Under the pieces are notes generated by a model. That model worked only from the letters and a program-made list of their open reading frames with translations. It did no database searches and had not been told where the DNA came from. The translations under genes were made by a program, and so were the position numbers. From Vibrio sp. FE10 (GTDB lineage Bacteria; Pseudomonadota; Gammaproteobacteria; Enterobacterales; Vibrionaceae): DNA of 64,000 nt. The stretch is from assembly GCF_030297155.1 (NCBI RefSeq), contig NZ_AP028068.1, positions 1,116,001 through 1,180,000 of the forward strand. Direction: 5' to 3'. Each line of letters starts with the position of its first letter. Position 1 is the first letter of the stretch. Below, piece after piece: positions 44,392 to 54,212 of this stretch.

Positions 44392-46578
44392 ATGAGCAGT
44401 CGTATTCAACAGGGAAGCTTGAACATTGATAGCACCCTCTACCAATTAATTAATGATCAGGTCATTCCTGGAACAGGCATTGTCGCTGAAGACTTTTGGC
44501 AATCATTTGCAACCATCCTTGAAGATTTGGCTCCAAAGAACCGCGCATTGCTTATTAAGCGCGACGATCTCCAACATCAAATTGATGTTTGGCACCAAGA
44601 GCGTGCTGGACAAACGCTAGATGCGGCAGAGTACAAACAGTTCTTGCAGCAGATTGGCTACTTAGTGCCTGAGGGCGAAGACTTTCAAGTAACCACCGCA
44701 AGCGTTGAGCCTGAAATTGCAACACAAGCGGGGCCGCAGCTTGTTGTACCTATTATGAATGCACGTTTTGCACTTAACGCGGCTAATGCGCGTTGGGGCA
44801 GTTTGTACGATGCGCTCTACGGAACCGATGTCATCAGCGAAAGTGATGGTGCAGAAAAAGGTGGCAGCTTTAACCCTGTTCGTGGCGCTAAAGTAGTGAG
44901 CTACGCTCGAGGTTTCCTTGATGACGCAGCACCTCTCAACGGTGTCTCCCATAAAGACGTGACCAAATACAGCATCAGTAACGTCAGCATTGGCAATACA
45001 CTGACAGCGACCTTAGATAACGGCGAAGAAGTCACTCTAATTGATCGCAACCAGTTCATTGGTTACCAAGGTGATGCAAGTGCGCCTTCAAGCATTTTGC
45101 TTAAGCACAACAACCTACATATTGAAATACAAATTGACCCGAGCGCGCCAATTGGCAGCGTTGATGTGGCTGGTATTAAAGATGTGCTGGTGGAATCGGC
45201 TCTCACCACCATTATGGATTGCGAAGACTCAGTAGCTGCGGTCGATGGTGAAGACAAAGCATTGGCTTACCGTAACTGGTTAGGCCTAATGAAAGGTGAC
45301 TTACAAGAGTCGCTAGAGAAAAACGGCAAAACCATCGTTCGTAACCTCAACCCAGATCGTCAATACACCAGTGTGACGGGGGGCGAGATCTCGCTGAAAG
45401 GTCGCAGCATGTTGTTCATCCGCAACGTAGGCCATCTAATGACTAACCCTGCCATTATTGATGCTCAAGGCAATGAAGTGCCTGAAGGCATTATGGATGG
45501 CATGATCACTTCGCTAATCGCGATGCATGATTTAAAAGGCAACAGCGTGTACCAAAACTCTACCGCAAACAGCATTAATATTGTTAAACCTAAGATGCAT
45601 GGTCCTGAAGAAGTCGCCTTTACCAATGAACTGTTTGGTCGCATTGAAGATGCGTTAGGCCTAGACCGATTCACGATCAAAGTCGGCATCATGGACGAAG
45701 AGCGTCGTACTTCAGTCAACCTTAAAGAATGTATCCGCGCGGCTAAAGACCGTGTCGTGTTTATCAATACAGGCTTCTTAGACCGAACCGGTGATGAAAT
45801 TCACACCAGCATGGAAGCAGGACCATTTGCTCCGAAAACACAGCTGAAAACCATGACTTGGATTGGCGCGTACGAAGATCAAAACGTTGATCTTGGCTTA
45901 GCTTGTGGCCTGCAAGGTAAAGCCCAGATTGGTAAAGGTATGTGGCCAGAGCCAGATAACATGGCCAAGATGATGGACGCGAAAATTGGACACCCACAAG
46001 CCGGTGCCAATACCGCTTGGGTTCCTTCTCCAACTGCCGCGACTCTGCATGCCTTGCACTATCACAAGGTGAGTGTTCCTAGCCGTCAGAAAGAGCTTCG
46101 TGAGCGTGTGAGAGCGAACGTCGATGATATTCTGACTATCCCGCTGCTAGGCAATCAAAAGCTGACTGCGAAAGATATCCAAAATGAATTGGACAACAAT
46201 ACGCAAGGTATTCTTGGTTACGTAGTTCGTTGGATTGACCAAGGTGTTGGTTGTTCGAAGGTGCCAGATATTAACGATGTAGGCCTAATGGAAGACCGCG
46301 CGACATTGCGTATTTCAAGCCAACACATTGCCAACTGGTTACGCCACGGCATTTGCGATGAAGCCCAAGTCATGAAAACCATGAAACGTATGGCGGCAGT
46401 GGTTGATGGACAGAATGCAGGTGATTCTAGCTACCGTAATATGGCGCCAGATTTTGAAAACAGCATTGCATTCTCAGCAGCTTGCCAGCTGGTGTTCGAA
46501 GGCTGCGCTCAACCAAGTGGTTACACCGAGCCTGTGTTGCATGCTATGCGACTGAAGCTGAAAGGAACCGCACAATAA
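44392..46578 (+). CDS. glcB: Malate synthase G
   Basis: 728 aa, the usual size of the monomeric G isoform. It condenses glyoxylate with acetyl-CoA to malate. Family stretches include [50 protein letters not shown] and [13 protein letters not shown], with the catalytic acid region [22 protein letters not shown]. GAGAGA lies upstream of the ATG. A strong terminator follows. It pairs functionally with aceA and can use acetyl-CoA from the taurine locus downstream. Confidence 0.95.
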   Translation: MSSRIQQGSLNIDSTLYQLINDQVIPGTGIVAEDFWQSFATILEDLAPKNRALLIKRDDLQHQIDVWHQERAGQTLDAAEYKQFLQQIGYLVPEGEDFQVTTASVEPEIATQAGPQLVVPIMNARFALNAANARWGSLYDALYGTDVISESDGAEKGGSFNPVRGAKVVSYARGFLDDAAPLNGVSHKDVTKYSISNVSIGNTLTATLDNGEEVTLIDRNQFIGYQGDASAPSSILLKHNNLHIEIQIDPSAPIGSVDVAGIKDVLVESALTTIMDCEDSVAAVDGEDKALAYRNWLGLMKGDLQESLEKNGKTIVRNLNPDRQYTSVTGGEISLKGRSMLFIRNVGHLMTNPAIIDAQGNEVPEGIMDGMITSLIAMHDLKGNSVYQNSTANSINIVKPKMHGPEEVAFTNELFGRIEDALGLDRFTIKVGIMDEERRTSVNLKECIRAAKDRVVFINTGFLDRTGDEIHTSMEAGPFAPKTQLKTMTWIGAYEDQNVDLGLACGLQGKAQIGKGMWPEPDNMAKMMDAKIGHPQAGANTAWVPSPTAATLHALHYHKVSVPSRQKELRERVRANVDDILTIPLLGNQKLTAKDIQNELDNNTQGILGYVVRWIDQGVGCSKVPDINDVGLMEDRATLRISSQHIANWLRHGICDEAQVMKTMKRMAAVVDGQNAGDSSYRNMAPDFENSIAFSAACQLVFEGCAQPSGYTEPVLHAMRLKLKGTAQ

Positions 46579-46620
46579 ATAATAAAAAAAGAACTACCCT
46601 ATTTGAACCGAGCCCAAGGT

Positions 46621-46649
46621 GCCGCGCTAATTTAGCGCGGCTTTTTTTT
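46621..46649 (+). terminator. Terminator of glcB
   Basis: A 9-bp GC-rich stem, GCCGCGCTA/TAGCGCGGC, with a 3-nt loop is followed by T8. Confidence 0.95.
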
Positions 46650-46771
46650 GTTTTTTTGTTGTGTGTGTGGGAAGCTCAGAAGAGAGGTGTTAGTTGGGCT
46701 ATTCGATGTTTAAGCTTGCTGATGTTTAATAGTTAGGCTTAGTTGCGACCAAGCCTAACTACTTCCGAGAC

Positions 46772-48199
46772 CTAGTTACTACCAAAGCACAGATACTTGA
46801 TATCCATGTACTCATCGATGCCTTCTTTTGCGCCTTCACGGCCAATACCTGATTGCTTAACACCGCCGAAGGGCGCAACCTCAGTTGAGATCATGCCGTC
46901 GTTAATACCAACCATACCGTACTCAAGTGCTTCAGCGACCTGCCATACGCGGTGGATATTTTGGCTGTAGAAGTAAGACGCCAAACCATAAATGGTATCG
47001 TTGGCCATCTCGATGAGTTCTTCATCAGTCTCAAATTTCATCACAGGCGCGACTGGGCCAAAGATTTCTTGTTGAACGATGTCCATGCTGTGTTTCACAT
47101 CTTTAAGAACCAGAGGCTGAATGAACAGCCCATCAAGGGCTTGAGTTGGGGTTATAGGCTGCGCACCTTGTTCAATGGCGCGGTCAATCAAACCTTGAAT
47201 GTTTTGTTTCGCTCTTTCACTGATGACAGGGCCAATAGTGACGCCTTCATCTAATCCGTTACCCATTCTAAGCTGCTGAACGGCTTGGTCGAATTTAGCG
47301 ACAAACTCGTCATGTACCTTGCTATGAACATAAAAACGGTTTGCACAGACACAGGTTTGGCCTGCATTACGGAATTTTGAAGCCATTGCGCCTTGAACGG
47401 CCGCGTCGATATCCGCATCGTCAAACACGATAAACGGTGCGTTGCCGCCCAGTTCCATTGAGGTGCGCTTAATACCTTTTGCTGCTTGAGCCATCAAGAT
47501 ACTGCCGACTCGGGTAGAACCAGTAAAAGAGATCTTTTTGATCAGTGGGTGTGATGTGAAAAGCTCGCCGATCTGTTCTGGGCTATCACCTAGCACCACT
47601 TGAAGTAGATCTTTAGGAATGCCTGCTTGATAAGCCAGTTCAACCACAGCAAATGCAGAAAGGGGCGTCTCGTCCGAGGGCTTCACAATAAAGCTACAGC
47701 CAGCAGCAAGGGCAGGAGCGGCCTTACGAGTTATCATTGCAATCGGAAAGTTCCATGGCGTAATCGCGCATGCGACTCCAATAGGTTGCTTGATGGTCAC
47801 CAAGCGTTTACCTGCGGCTGTGCTAGGAATGGAATCACCGTAAGTACGCTTCGCTTCTTCTGCAAACCATTCAATAAAGCTCGCGCCATACACCACTTCG
47901 CCCGTTGCTTCTGCCAACGGCTTACCTTGCTCAATCGTCATTAGGCGAGCAAGATCCTCTTTGTTTTCAAGGATCAGTTGATGCCAACCATTTAGCAATG
48001 CAGCACGGGATTTAGCGGGAATTTTTGCCCACTCTTTCTGCGCAACATGAGCGCGTTCAATAGCGCTCTCTAACTCCGCCTCGGATGAGATTGGCGCATG
48101 CCCAATAAGCTCACCCGTTGCTGGGTTTGTGACTGCAACTGCGTTGTTCGCTTCTGTCACCATAAAAGAGAGTAAGTGCTGGTTCTTAATGTTTAGCAT
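46772..48199 (-). CDS. NAD(P)-dependent semialdehyde dehydrogenase (GabD-like)
   Basis: 475 aa aldehyde dehydrogenase closest to succinate/glutarate-semialdehyde dehydrogenases: ITPWNFPIAMITRK, FTGSTRVG, MELGGNAPFIVFDDAD, and catalytic Cys in NAGQTCVCANR. It oxidises a semialdehyde to the acid in the cytosol. The position beside the taurine genes makes sulfoacetaldehyde or a taurine-linked semialdehyde possible substrates, but sequence alone favours the GabD type. It lies downstream of an IclR gene on the same strand, with a perfect 10-bp dyad in the gap. Confidence 0.85.
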   Translation of the reverse strand: MLNIKNQHLLSFMVTEANNAVAVTNPATGELIGHAPISSEAELESAIERAHVAQKEWAKIPAKSRAALLNGWHQLILENKEDLARLMTIEQGKPLAEATGEVVYGASFIEWFAEEAKRTYGDSIPSTAAGKRLVTIKQPIGVACAITPWNFPIAMITRKAAPALAAGCSFIVKPSDETPLSAFAVVELAYQAGIPKDLLQVVLGDSPEQIGELFTSHPLIKKISFTGSTRVGSILMAQAAKGIKRTSMELGGNAPFIVFDDADIDAAVQGAMASKFRNAGQTCVCANRFYVHSKVHDEFVAKFDQAVQQLRMGNGLDEGVTIGPVISERAKQNIQGLIDRAIEQGAQPITPTQALDGLFIQPLVLKDVKHSMDIVQQEIFGPVAPVMKFETDEELIEMANDTIYGLASYFYSQNIHRVWQVAEALEYGMVGINDGMISTEVAPFGGVKQSGIGREGAKEGIDEYMDIKYLCFGSN

Positions 48200-48266
48200 C
48201 GTGATTCCTTTGTTGTGATTACTTTAGACGTGTTGCTTATGTGCGGGTTGGCGAGTGTTCAAATGA

Positions 48267-48293
48267 CTTCGACCAAATGTTCATTGGTCGAAG
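48267..48293. promoter_or_regulatory. Perfect dyad CTTCGACCAA-N7-TTGGTCGAAG
   Basis: 10-bp exact arms around ATGTTCA, about 70 bp upstream of the semialdehyde dehydrogenase start. No T run follows on either strand, so an operator is likelier than a terminator. Confidence 0.6.
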
Positions 48294-48346
48294 GGTATGG
48301 ATGTTAATTCGCTAATCTTGGTTATTCTCTGAGATAAATCTTCTCA

Positions 48347-49141
48347 CTAGCCCCAGTTATCAGACTCTATCTTCGCGAGTGCTTTTGCTGCTTTTTGAAG
48401 AGCTGGCAGAAACTTGATCGCTTCGTCTGGTTTTACTCGAATCACTGGCGCTTGTATTGCTAAGCCAAGATTGGATTGGCCAGTAGAAGAAGGTATCAAT
48501 ACGGCGATACAGACTAACCCTGGTAAGAACTCTTCATCATCAATCGCAAAACCTTGGATCTTCGCTTCTTCGATGTCTTTCTCTAACGTCGAATAGTCGG
48601 TAATGGTTTTCACTGTGTATTGAGTGAGTGGCACACTTTCGATCAGTCTTCTGCGTTGTGATTTCGACATGTGCGCCAAAAACAGTTTGCCTGTGGCTGA
48701 GCAATGTACAGGTACGCGAGAGCCTGGCTGTAGATGGAAGCGCAGCGGGGCTTCGGTTTCTGCGCGATCAAGATAGATGATTTCACCGCTCGACAGTGCC
48801 GTTAGGTTGCAGCTCTCGCCGACTTCTGCTCGAAGGTTTTCAAGAATAGTGCGTCGTGCGCTGTGCATGGTGCTATTGAACAGCAGGTTTTCAGCAAGCT
48901 TTCTGAGTCGAATACCAGAGCTGTAATGCTTTTCGTCACCATCTCTTTGAATGATGCCCGCGGCTTCCAATTGTTGCAGCATGCGGTGCAGAGTGGGTTT
49001 CGGTAGTCCGGTTTCTTCGACGAGCCCTTGAAGAGAAATAAACTCATCTTTTTGCGCTATCACCTCTAATAGTGCAAAAAGTCGGAGCGTGGGCGTATCT
49101 CCTTGAACTTGTGGTGTTTCTGTTTGCATACAGTGATTCAT
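48347..49141 (-). CDS. IclR-family transcriptional regulator
   Basis: About 264 aa. The winged HTH is near the N-terminus (ISLQGLVEETGLPKPTLHRMLQQLE region) and the IclR effector domain follows (HCSATGKLFLAHM, GFAIDDEEFLPGLVCIAVLI). IclR proteins often sense small organic acids. It is divergent from pta and upstream of the aldehyde dehydrogenase gene, so it probably governs part of the taurine locus. Other Met starts at 49174 and 49129 are possible. Confidence 0.8.
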   Translation of the reverse strand: MNHCMQTETPQVQGDTPTLRLFALLEVIAQKDEFISLQGLVEETGLPKPTLHRMLQQLEAAGIIQRDGDEKHYSSGIRLRKLAENLLFNSTMHSARRTILENLRAEVGESCNLTALSSGEIIYLDRAETEAPLRFHLQPGSRVPVHCSATGKLFLAHMSKSQRRRLIESVPLTQYTVKTITDYSTLEKDIEEAKIQGFAIDDEEFLPGLVCIAVLIPSSTGQSNLGLAIQAPVIRVKPDEAIKFLPALQKAAKALAKIESDNWG

Positions 49142-49282
49142 CCTTGCGATATGTCTATGTATAAGAGTGTACATACCAAATTAAAAATCTTCAATTATCT
49201 GAATAAAATTTGACCTTTTTTATTATTTCAATAATATAAATGTAAATTATGGAACGATTAATCTCAATAAATGGAATTTAAG

Positions 49283-50356
49283 ATGAAGGCGATTGAACGG
49301 ATTATTGATAAGGCTCACTTAGATCGTAAGCGAGTGGTTTTGAGTGAAGCAGAAGACCCTCGTGTACTCAAAGCGGCACGATTGGCGATAGATAAACAGC
49401 TTGCTTACATCACGCTAGTCGGTGATGAAAAAGCGATTATCGAAGCGGCGCAGTTGAACCACATTAATCTCGCCGGCATTCACATTGTTTCACCACAAAC
49501 ATCAGCACTCAAAGCTGTGTTGGCTGAACGGCTCTATGAGCTAAGAAAAGCCAAAGGCATGACTTATGAAGATGCATTGGAGAAGGTCAAAGACCCACTG
49601 ATTTTTGCCAACTTGATGGTACGAGAAGGACTGGTTGACGGCACAGTCAATGGCGCGGTTTACACCACGTCTGATGTAGTTCGAGCGGCGCTGCAGATTA
49701 TTGGGCCAGCACCAGACAGTGAATTGGTGTCTAGCTTCTTTCTGATGATGTTGTGCGAGCCTTTCCATAATCTTAAAGGTGGCATGATTTTCAGTGATTG
49801 TGGTTTGGTGATTAACCCCAATGAAACCGAGCTGGCTTCGATTGCCGTAGCGGCATCAAACAGCGCTCAAACGCTGTTGATGGAAGAACCGAAAGTGGCA
49901 ATGCTGTCGTTCTCTACCAACGGCAGTGCGAAACACGAATCAGTCGATAAGGTTCGTAATGCCGCTCAGTTAGTGAAACAACGTTGTCCCGGAATAGCTG
50001 TCGATCAGGACGTTCAACTCGATGCCGCGATTGTTACTGAAATAGCCGCGAAAAAGCTGCCCGATTCAGAAGTAAAAGGCCAATCTAACGTATTGATATT
50101 CCCAAACTTAGAAGCAGGGAACATAGGCTATAAGCTCGCAGAAAGGCTAGGTGGCGCGGTCGCGATTGGCCCGTTACTGCAAGGATTGAATCAGCCAGCC
50201 AATGACTTATCCAGAGGGTGTAGCGCAGAGGATATCTTTAATGTAATTGCGGTGACCGCAGTACAAGCGCAGCAAAGGAAAGTGTCTAACTCTAAGGTGG
50301 ATACTCAAGCTGATGTTAAAGAAAAAGAAGAGTCGGCATTTGATTTTAGATACTAA
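49283..50356 (+). CDS. pta: Phosphate acetyltransferase (short form)
   Basis: About 357 aa; the short Pta without the N-terminal regulatory domain of the 700-residue enzymes. Motifs: RVVLSEAEDPRVLKAARLA, GTVNGAVYTTSDVVRAALQ, MLSFSTNGSAKHESVDKVR and FPNLEAGNIGYKL. It turns acetyl phosphate, made by Xsc, into acetyl-CoA. The ATG at 49283 has GGAA about 6 nt upstream; the ATG at 49271 has none. A charged tail of about 25 residues after QQRKV is unusual. The exporter gene tauE follows by 66 bp. Confidence 0.9.
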   Translation: MKAIERIIDKAHLDRKRVVLSEAEDPRVLKAARLAIDKQLAYITLVGDEKAIIEAAQLNHINLAGIHIVSPQTSALKAVLAERLYELRKAKGMTYEDALEKVKDPLIFANLMVREGLVDGTVNGAVYTTSDVVRAALQIIGPAPDSELVSSFFLMMLCEPFHNLKGGMIFSDCGLVINPNETELASIAVAASNSAQTLLMEEPKVAMLSFSTNGSAKHESVDKVRNAAQLVKQRCPGIAVDQDVQLDAAIVTEIAAKKLPDSEVKGQSNVLIFPNLEAGNIGYKLAERLGGAVAIGPLLQGLNQPANDLSRGCSAEDIFNVIAVTAVQAQQRKVSNSKVDTQADVKEKEESAFDFRY

Positions 50357-50422
50357 AATCTAGCTCCTGAAGCTGATATTCACATTCAAATCAAACCCCA
50401 AATAACCTAATTAGGATAGCTA

Positions 50423-51190
50423 ATGGAGTTACCTGTTTTACTCGCCATTCTTGCCACCATCGCGGTAGGTACTTATTTCCAAACCGTCACGGGTTTTGGG
50501 CTTGGTATCATCGTGATTGGTTTGACGGTTAGCCTTAATCTGGTTTCTTTACCCGTCATAGCCGCTGTGGTCAGTATTGTGACCTTGTTCAATTGCTTGG
50601 TTGCGTTGATGGGTAAGCCACTGCTTGGGGAACTCAAGATACTGGTGGTGTTGGTGATCGGTATTATCCCCGGTGTGTCGTTGGGGGTGTTCTTGCTGGA
50701 CGAGTTGAGCGATTCAGCAACGCATATTCTCCGAGGACTATTGGGTGCGATGGTGCTATTCGCAGGTGTGAGTTTTATGTTCAAACCTAAAACCAGAAAG
50801 GATCGCTCGGCAACGGTATCTTTCCTTGTCTCAGGCTTTAGCTCTGGGTTAGCGGGTGGGTTGTTTGGGATGGCAGGTCCACCGATTGTCTATCACCTCT
50901 ATCGACAGCCTTTTACGCTTGATCTGGTGCGAAGCACACTGCTGATGGTTTTCGCTTGTACGTCGATGTCACGTACTGTCAATGTCTACGCTGCTGGTGA
51001 CATGGAAGCGAGCATACTGTGGCTATCCGCAATCGCTGTCCCCTTGGTGGCGCTCGTCACTATGTTTGCTCGGCGTTTCCCACCGCCGTTGTCCAATGAT
51101 CAACTCAGAAAGCTGGTGTTTATTGTGCTGATGTTGATTGGTGGGTATTTAATGGCTGTCTCTGCATGGTCGTTGTTTGGCTCTTCGTAA
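50423..51190 (+). CDS. TauE/SafE-family anion exporter
   Basis: 255 aa with about eight membrane helices and the TauE/SafE pattern: an N-terminal repeat (VTGFGLGIIVIGLTV) and a second repeat (FSSGLAGGLFGMAGPPIVYHL). Members of this family export sulfite, sulfoacetate or related anions, removing the product released by Xsc. The position after pta and near xsc supports a role in sulfite export. It is an inner-membrane protein. Start at ATG 50423 with AGGA upstream. Confidence 0.8.
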   Translation: MELPVLLAILATIAVGTYFQTVTGFGLGIIVIGLTVSLNLVSLPVIAAVVSIVTLFNCLVALMGKPLLGELKILVVLVIGIIPGVSLGVFLLDELSDSATHILRGLLGAMVLFAGVSFMFKPKTRKDRSATVSFLVSGFSSGLAGGLFGMAGPPIVYHLYRQPFTLDLVRSTLLMVFACTSMSRTVNVYAAGDMEASILWLSAIAVPLVALVTMFARRFPPPLSNDQLRKLVFIVLMLIGGYLMAVSAWSLFGSS

Positions 51191-51208
51191 AACCATTCTC
51201 GACAAAGG

Positions 51209-51229
51209 AGGCTAGTGATTCGCTAGCCT
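51209..51229. terminator. Weak hairpin between convergent genes
   Basis: AGGCTAG/CTAGCCT with a 7-nt loop lies between the exporter gene and the convergent CobT-like gene. No strong T run. Confidence 0.35.
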
Positions 51230-51241
51230 AAGCTTCCCTGT

Positions 51242-52963
51242 TTAAACACGCTTTAGCATCTCGAAGATGTTCCTAGATAACCCAAACAAGCAGCTCTCCT
51301 GCACATCTAAAGTGATGTTACTGCGGTAGTATGGGCTCAAATCGACACCCATCCCCACACCATGAATCTCAATACCGTTTTTGGTCGACTCACGTTCAAT
51401 GACTTGTTTAAGATGGTTATCCAAATAGAACTGATCGTTGGCGGTGCTGGTGGCAGTATCCATCGGGCAGCCGTCTGAGAACACGATTAAAACCTTTCGC
51501 TGAGCACTGTGCTGTTGCAACCGTTGACTAGCGAACTGCACTGCTTCGCCATCAATCCCTTCTTTAAAGATGTCTGCTTTCCGAAGGCTGGCAATGCCAA
51601 GGCGAGAGCGTCTCCAATGGGTATCAAAATCTTTAAACACAATATGTCGAACTTCGTTTAAGCGACCTGGGTGTTTCGGTTGACCCTGCTTAAGCCACTG
51701 CCGATAGACCTTGCCACCGTTCCAGTTATTGGTGGTGAAGCCAATAATTTCAAAAGGAATGTTGGCCAGCCCAACGGATTTGAGAATCGTATCCATCAAC
51801 AAACTTAACTTGTGACTGTGCTTTTGCATTGAACCTGAGCAGTCCATCAAAAACGTGATGGCACATTGATGAGATGCGCCGATGTCAGGTTGATAAAAGA
51901 CAGTGCGATCCAATGGCGAAGTGATGAGCTTGGTGATGGTAGTGGCGTTAACAATGCCTTCTTCTAAATGGTCCTGACGTCGGTTCCTCTGTGGCGTGGC
52001 AACAAAGCTGGTGAGCATAGCGGCCAAACGGCGAGTGTTGACTTGTCTCGCCATAATGTCATCGGTGAGCTTTTGCCTCAGTTCGAGTAACAGGGCGCGC
52101 CTGACGAGCTTATCTGCCGCGACCACTTGGTCAAATTCTGAATTAAAGACCTGATAATTCGCGCCCGAAAGCTCGAATACCTTACTACTGCCTGTGATAT
52201 CGGTATCGACGTCTTCATCTTGAATGTCACCATCCACAATCAAGGCAAGCTGCGCAAGGATCTTAATGTCTTCTTCGACCGTTGGCGTGGGCGAGTTATC
52301 ACTTTCTTGTTCTTGGATGATTAACTCTTGTGCAAGGGCTGCAAGCTCCTTGGCGCTGTGTGCAAACTGTTCTTGGTCGGTTCTATGTTGCTTTAAGCGT
52401 TTAAAGCTGTGACCGAAGGTAGGCACGATGCCGGCGCGAGTCGATTCAATGGTTTCAGCGATTGGTTCCGAAACGGGAACGCCGGTTAAGCGGGTATGGA
52501 TGACTTGCATCAGAGTAAACAGCAACATGCCGATTCGTGATTCGGTGAAACCATTCTGATGATATTGGTCGCTCCAATACGCAAAGTTGAACTGAATACT
52601 GGTGGTTACACCTTTTAGATAAGATGGAACTTGCGATTCAATTCGTACCTGTTCGCAGAAATCATATAACAGACGTTCGACCTCGTTTTTCGGTCGCAAT
52701 GAGTAATGAAGATCAGCATCTGAAAGCAAGAGTCGTAGTGCCGATGAATCGATCTTGCCTTGCATCGAAAGCTTGCTGTTTTTCAATTCATGGCGCGAAA
52801 CAAAGGTGAGATCGTTAGTATGTGCAGACTGATAATAACAGGGGCTATTGCCTTTATAGAGACGCTCTCCCCGATAATTCAGACTCAACTCACCACTGAT
52901 CGCTCTGGCGACAGACACGCCAAGATCGAGGATCTTTTTCTGCTGGGAAGAAACGTTGGCCAT
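51242..52963 (-). CDS. CobT-like VWA-domain protein
   Basis: 573 aa. The C-terminal third has a von Willebrand A domain with the metal site DCSGS (in FLMDCSGSMQKHSHKLSLLMD), VLIVFSDGCPMD and EIHGVGMGVDLSPYY, closely like CobT of the aerobic cobaltochelatase. An acidic stretch (EEDIKILAQ, DGDIQDEDVDTD) lies in the middle as in CobT. CobN, the Mg/Co-chelating subunit, is absent from the window. With the CobS-like gene 3 bp away, it probably forms an AAA-VWA remodelling complex serving another protein, perhaps of the taurine pathway; that is inference. Confidence 0.8.
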   Translation of the reverse strand: MANVSSQQKKILDLGVSVARAISGELSLNYRGERLYKGNSPCYYQSAHTNDLTFVSRHELKNSKLSMQGKIDSSALRLLLSDADLHYSLRPKNEVERLLYDFCEQVRIESQVPSYLKGVTTSIQFNFAYWSDQYHQNGFTESRIGMLLFTLMQVIHTRLTGVPVSEPIAETIESTRAGIVPTFGHSFKRLKQHRTDQEQFAHSAKELAALAQELIIQEQESDNSPTPTVEEDIKILAQLALIVDGDIQDEDVDTDITGSSKVFELSGANYQVFNSEFDQVVAADKLVRRALLLELRQKLTDDIMARQVNTRRLAAMLTSFVATPQRNRRQDHLEEGIVNATTITKLITSPLDRTVFYQPDIGASHQCAITFLMDCSGSMQKHSHKLSLLMDTILKSVGLANIPFEIIGFTTNNWNGGKVYRQWLKQGQPKHPGRLNEVRHIVFKDFDTHWRRSRLGIASLRKADIFKEGIDGEAVQFASQRLQQHSAQRKVLIVFSDGCPMDTATSTANDQFYLDNHLKQVIERESTKNGIEIHGVGMGVDLSPYYRSNITLDVQESCLFGLSRNIFEMLKRV

Positions 52964-52966
52964 GGT

Positions 52967-53947
52967 TTACGACTCCGAGTGTGAATAGTTTTGAGTAGGC
53001 GTTTCTAAATCTTCACCAAAGCAACGGAAATAGTATTCGCTAACCAGTTCTTTCTCTTCGTCTTCACAGCGATTTAAGAATGACAGCCTAAATGCCGTCG
53101 CTACATCGTCGAATATTTGGATGTTTTCGGCCCAAGTGAGCACCGTTCGCGGAGACATCACCGTAGAAAGGTCGCCAGCCCGAAACCCGTTACGCGTTAA
53201 TCCTGCGGTCGCGATCATTTTCTCGACCAGTTGTCGGCCACTTTCATTATTCAGCTCTGGAAGCTTGGATAACACGATCTTAGTTTCATGTTGTGGATCT
53301 AAATAGTTGAGCGTGGCGATGATGTTCCATCTATCTAACTGACTGTGGTTAAGCACTTGAGTGCCAGAATACAAACCGGAGAAGTTACCTAAGCCAAGCG
53401 TGTTACAGGTAGCAAACAAGCGAAAAGAAGGGTGAGGCGTGATCACTCGGTTTTGTTCTAAAGAGGTGTATTTACCGTCTTGCTCTAACAGTTGTTGAAT
53501 CACAAACATCACATCTGGTCGTCCTGCATCGTACTCATCTAATACCAGTGCGATGGGTTGTTGAATGCTCTGAGGAAGAATGCCTTCTTTAAACTCTGTT
53601 ATCTGCATTCCGTCTTTAATGACGATGCTGTCTTTACCTATGAAATCCAAGCGACTTAAGTGCCCGTCTAGGTTGATCCTCAAGCATGGCCAGTTCAATC
53701 TCGCGGCGATTTGTTCAATGTGAGACGACTTGCCCGTTCCGTGCGTACCTTGAATCAGTGTGCGACGATTGGAGGTGAACCCCGCCAATATAGCCAACGT
53801 CACTTCAGGATCAAAACAGTAGTTAGGGTCGACTTTAGGCACGTATTCGCCCGCATGTTCAAATGCCATTACGGTTAGGTTGCTGTCGATCCCAAAGCGC
53901 TCTCTCACACTTACCGGTTGCGTTGGTATCAATTCCGCCTCTTTCAT
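52967..53947 (-). CDS. CobS-like AAA+ (MoxR-type) ATPase
   Basis: About 326 aa. Walker A is GTHGTGKSS, Walker B is IALVLDEYD, sensor-1 region RLFATCNTLG, and RDF-type LDRWNII. It strongly resembles CobS, the ATPase of cobaltochelatase. AGAGGGA lies upstream of two ATGs; 53947 has the better spacing and 53950 is next to it. An upstream Met at 53974 is less likely. It is coupled to the CobT-like gene and divergent from xsc. CobST normally powers CobN, which is missing here. Confidence 0.85.
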   Translation of the reverse strand: MKEAELIPTQPVSVRERFGIDSNLTVMAFEHAGEYVPKVDPNYCFDPEVTLAILAGFTSNRRTLIQGTHGTGKSSHIEQIAARLNWPCLRINLDGHLSRLDFIGKDSIVIKDGMQITEFKEGILPQSIQQPIALVLDEYDAGRPDVMFVIQQLLEQDGKYTSLEQNRVITPHPSFRLFATCNTLGLGNFSGLYSGTQVLNHSQLDRWNIIATLNYLDPQHETKIVLSKLPELNNESGRQLVEKMIATAGLTRNGFRAGDLSTVMSPRTVLTWAENIQIFDDVATAFRLSFLNRCEDEEKELVSEYYFRCFGEDLETPTQNYSHSES

Positions 53948-54081
53948 CATATTTCCCTCTATATAGCTCATCACTTGTCGCTGCTATCGCGATATGTCAT
54001 CGATTATTAACAGCTCCTCTTAAGTTAATGGCACTTTTTGTACGAAAAACTACCAATAATGTGATCCAGTTTTATTAATTA

Positions 54082-54172
54082 GAATGAATTGTTCCAATTT
54101 AATATAAAAAGTTGACGCGCAAAAATTCTACTACTAAGGTGAAATTGAATTCGAAAAAGAGACAATTCATTC
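54082..54172. promoter_or_regulatory. Spaced inverted 11-mers upstream of xsc
   Basis: GAATGAATTGT (54082-54092) and its exact complement ACAATTCATTC (54162-54172) lie 69 nt apart, 41 and 120 bp upstream of xsc. They may be paired operator sites for looping or a divergent cobST/xsc switch. Confidence 0.45.
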
Positions 54173-54212
54173 CGAAAAATGAAATTTTGGTTAACTCAAG
54201 GAGAATGGAAGA

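Noticed and set aside
46772..48199. Naming the aldehyde dehydrogenase as sulfoacetaldehyde dehydrogenase
   Set aside because: Sequence motifs are of the general GabD type. Xsc already uses sulfoacetaldehyde, and position alone is not enough.
51242..53947. CobST-like pair as part of vitamin B12 synthesis
   Set aside because: No CobN or other cob genes are nearby and the pair sits within sulfonate genes. Kept only as AAA-VWA proteins with unknown partner.
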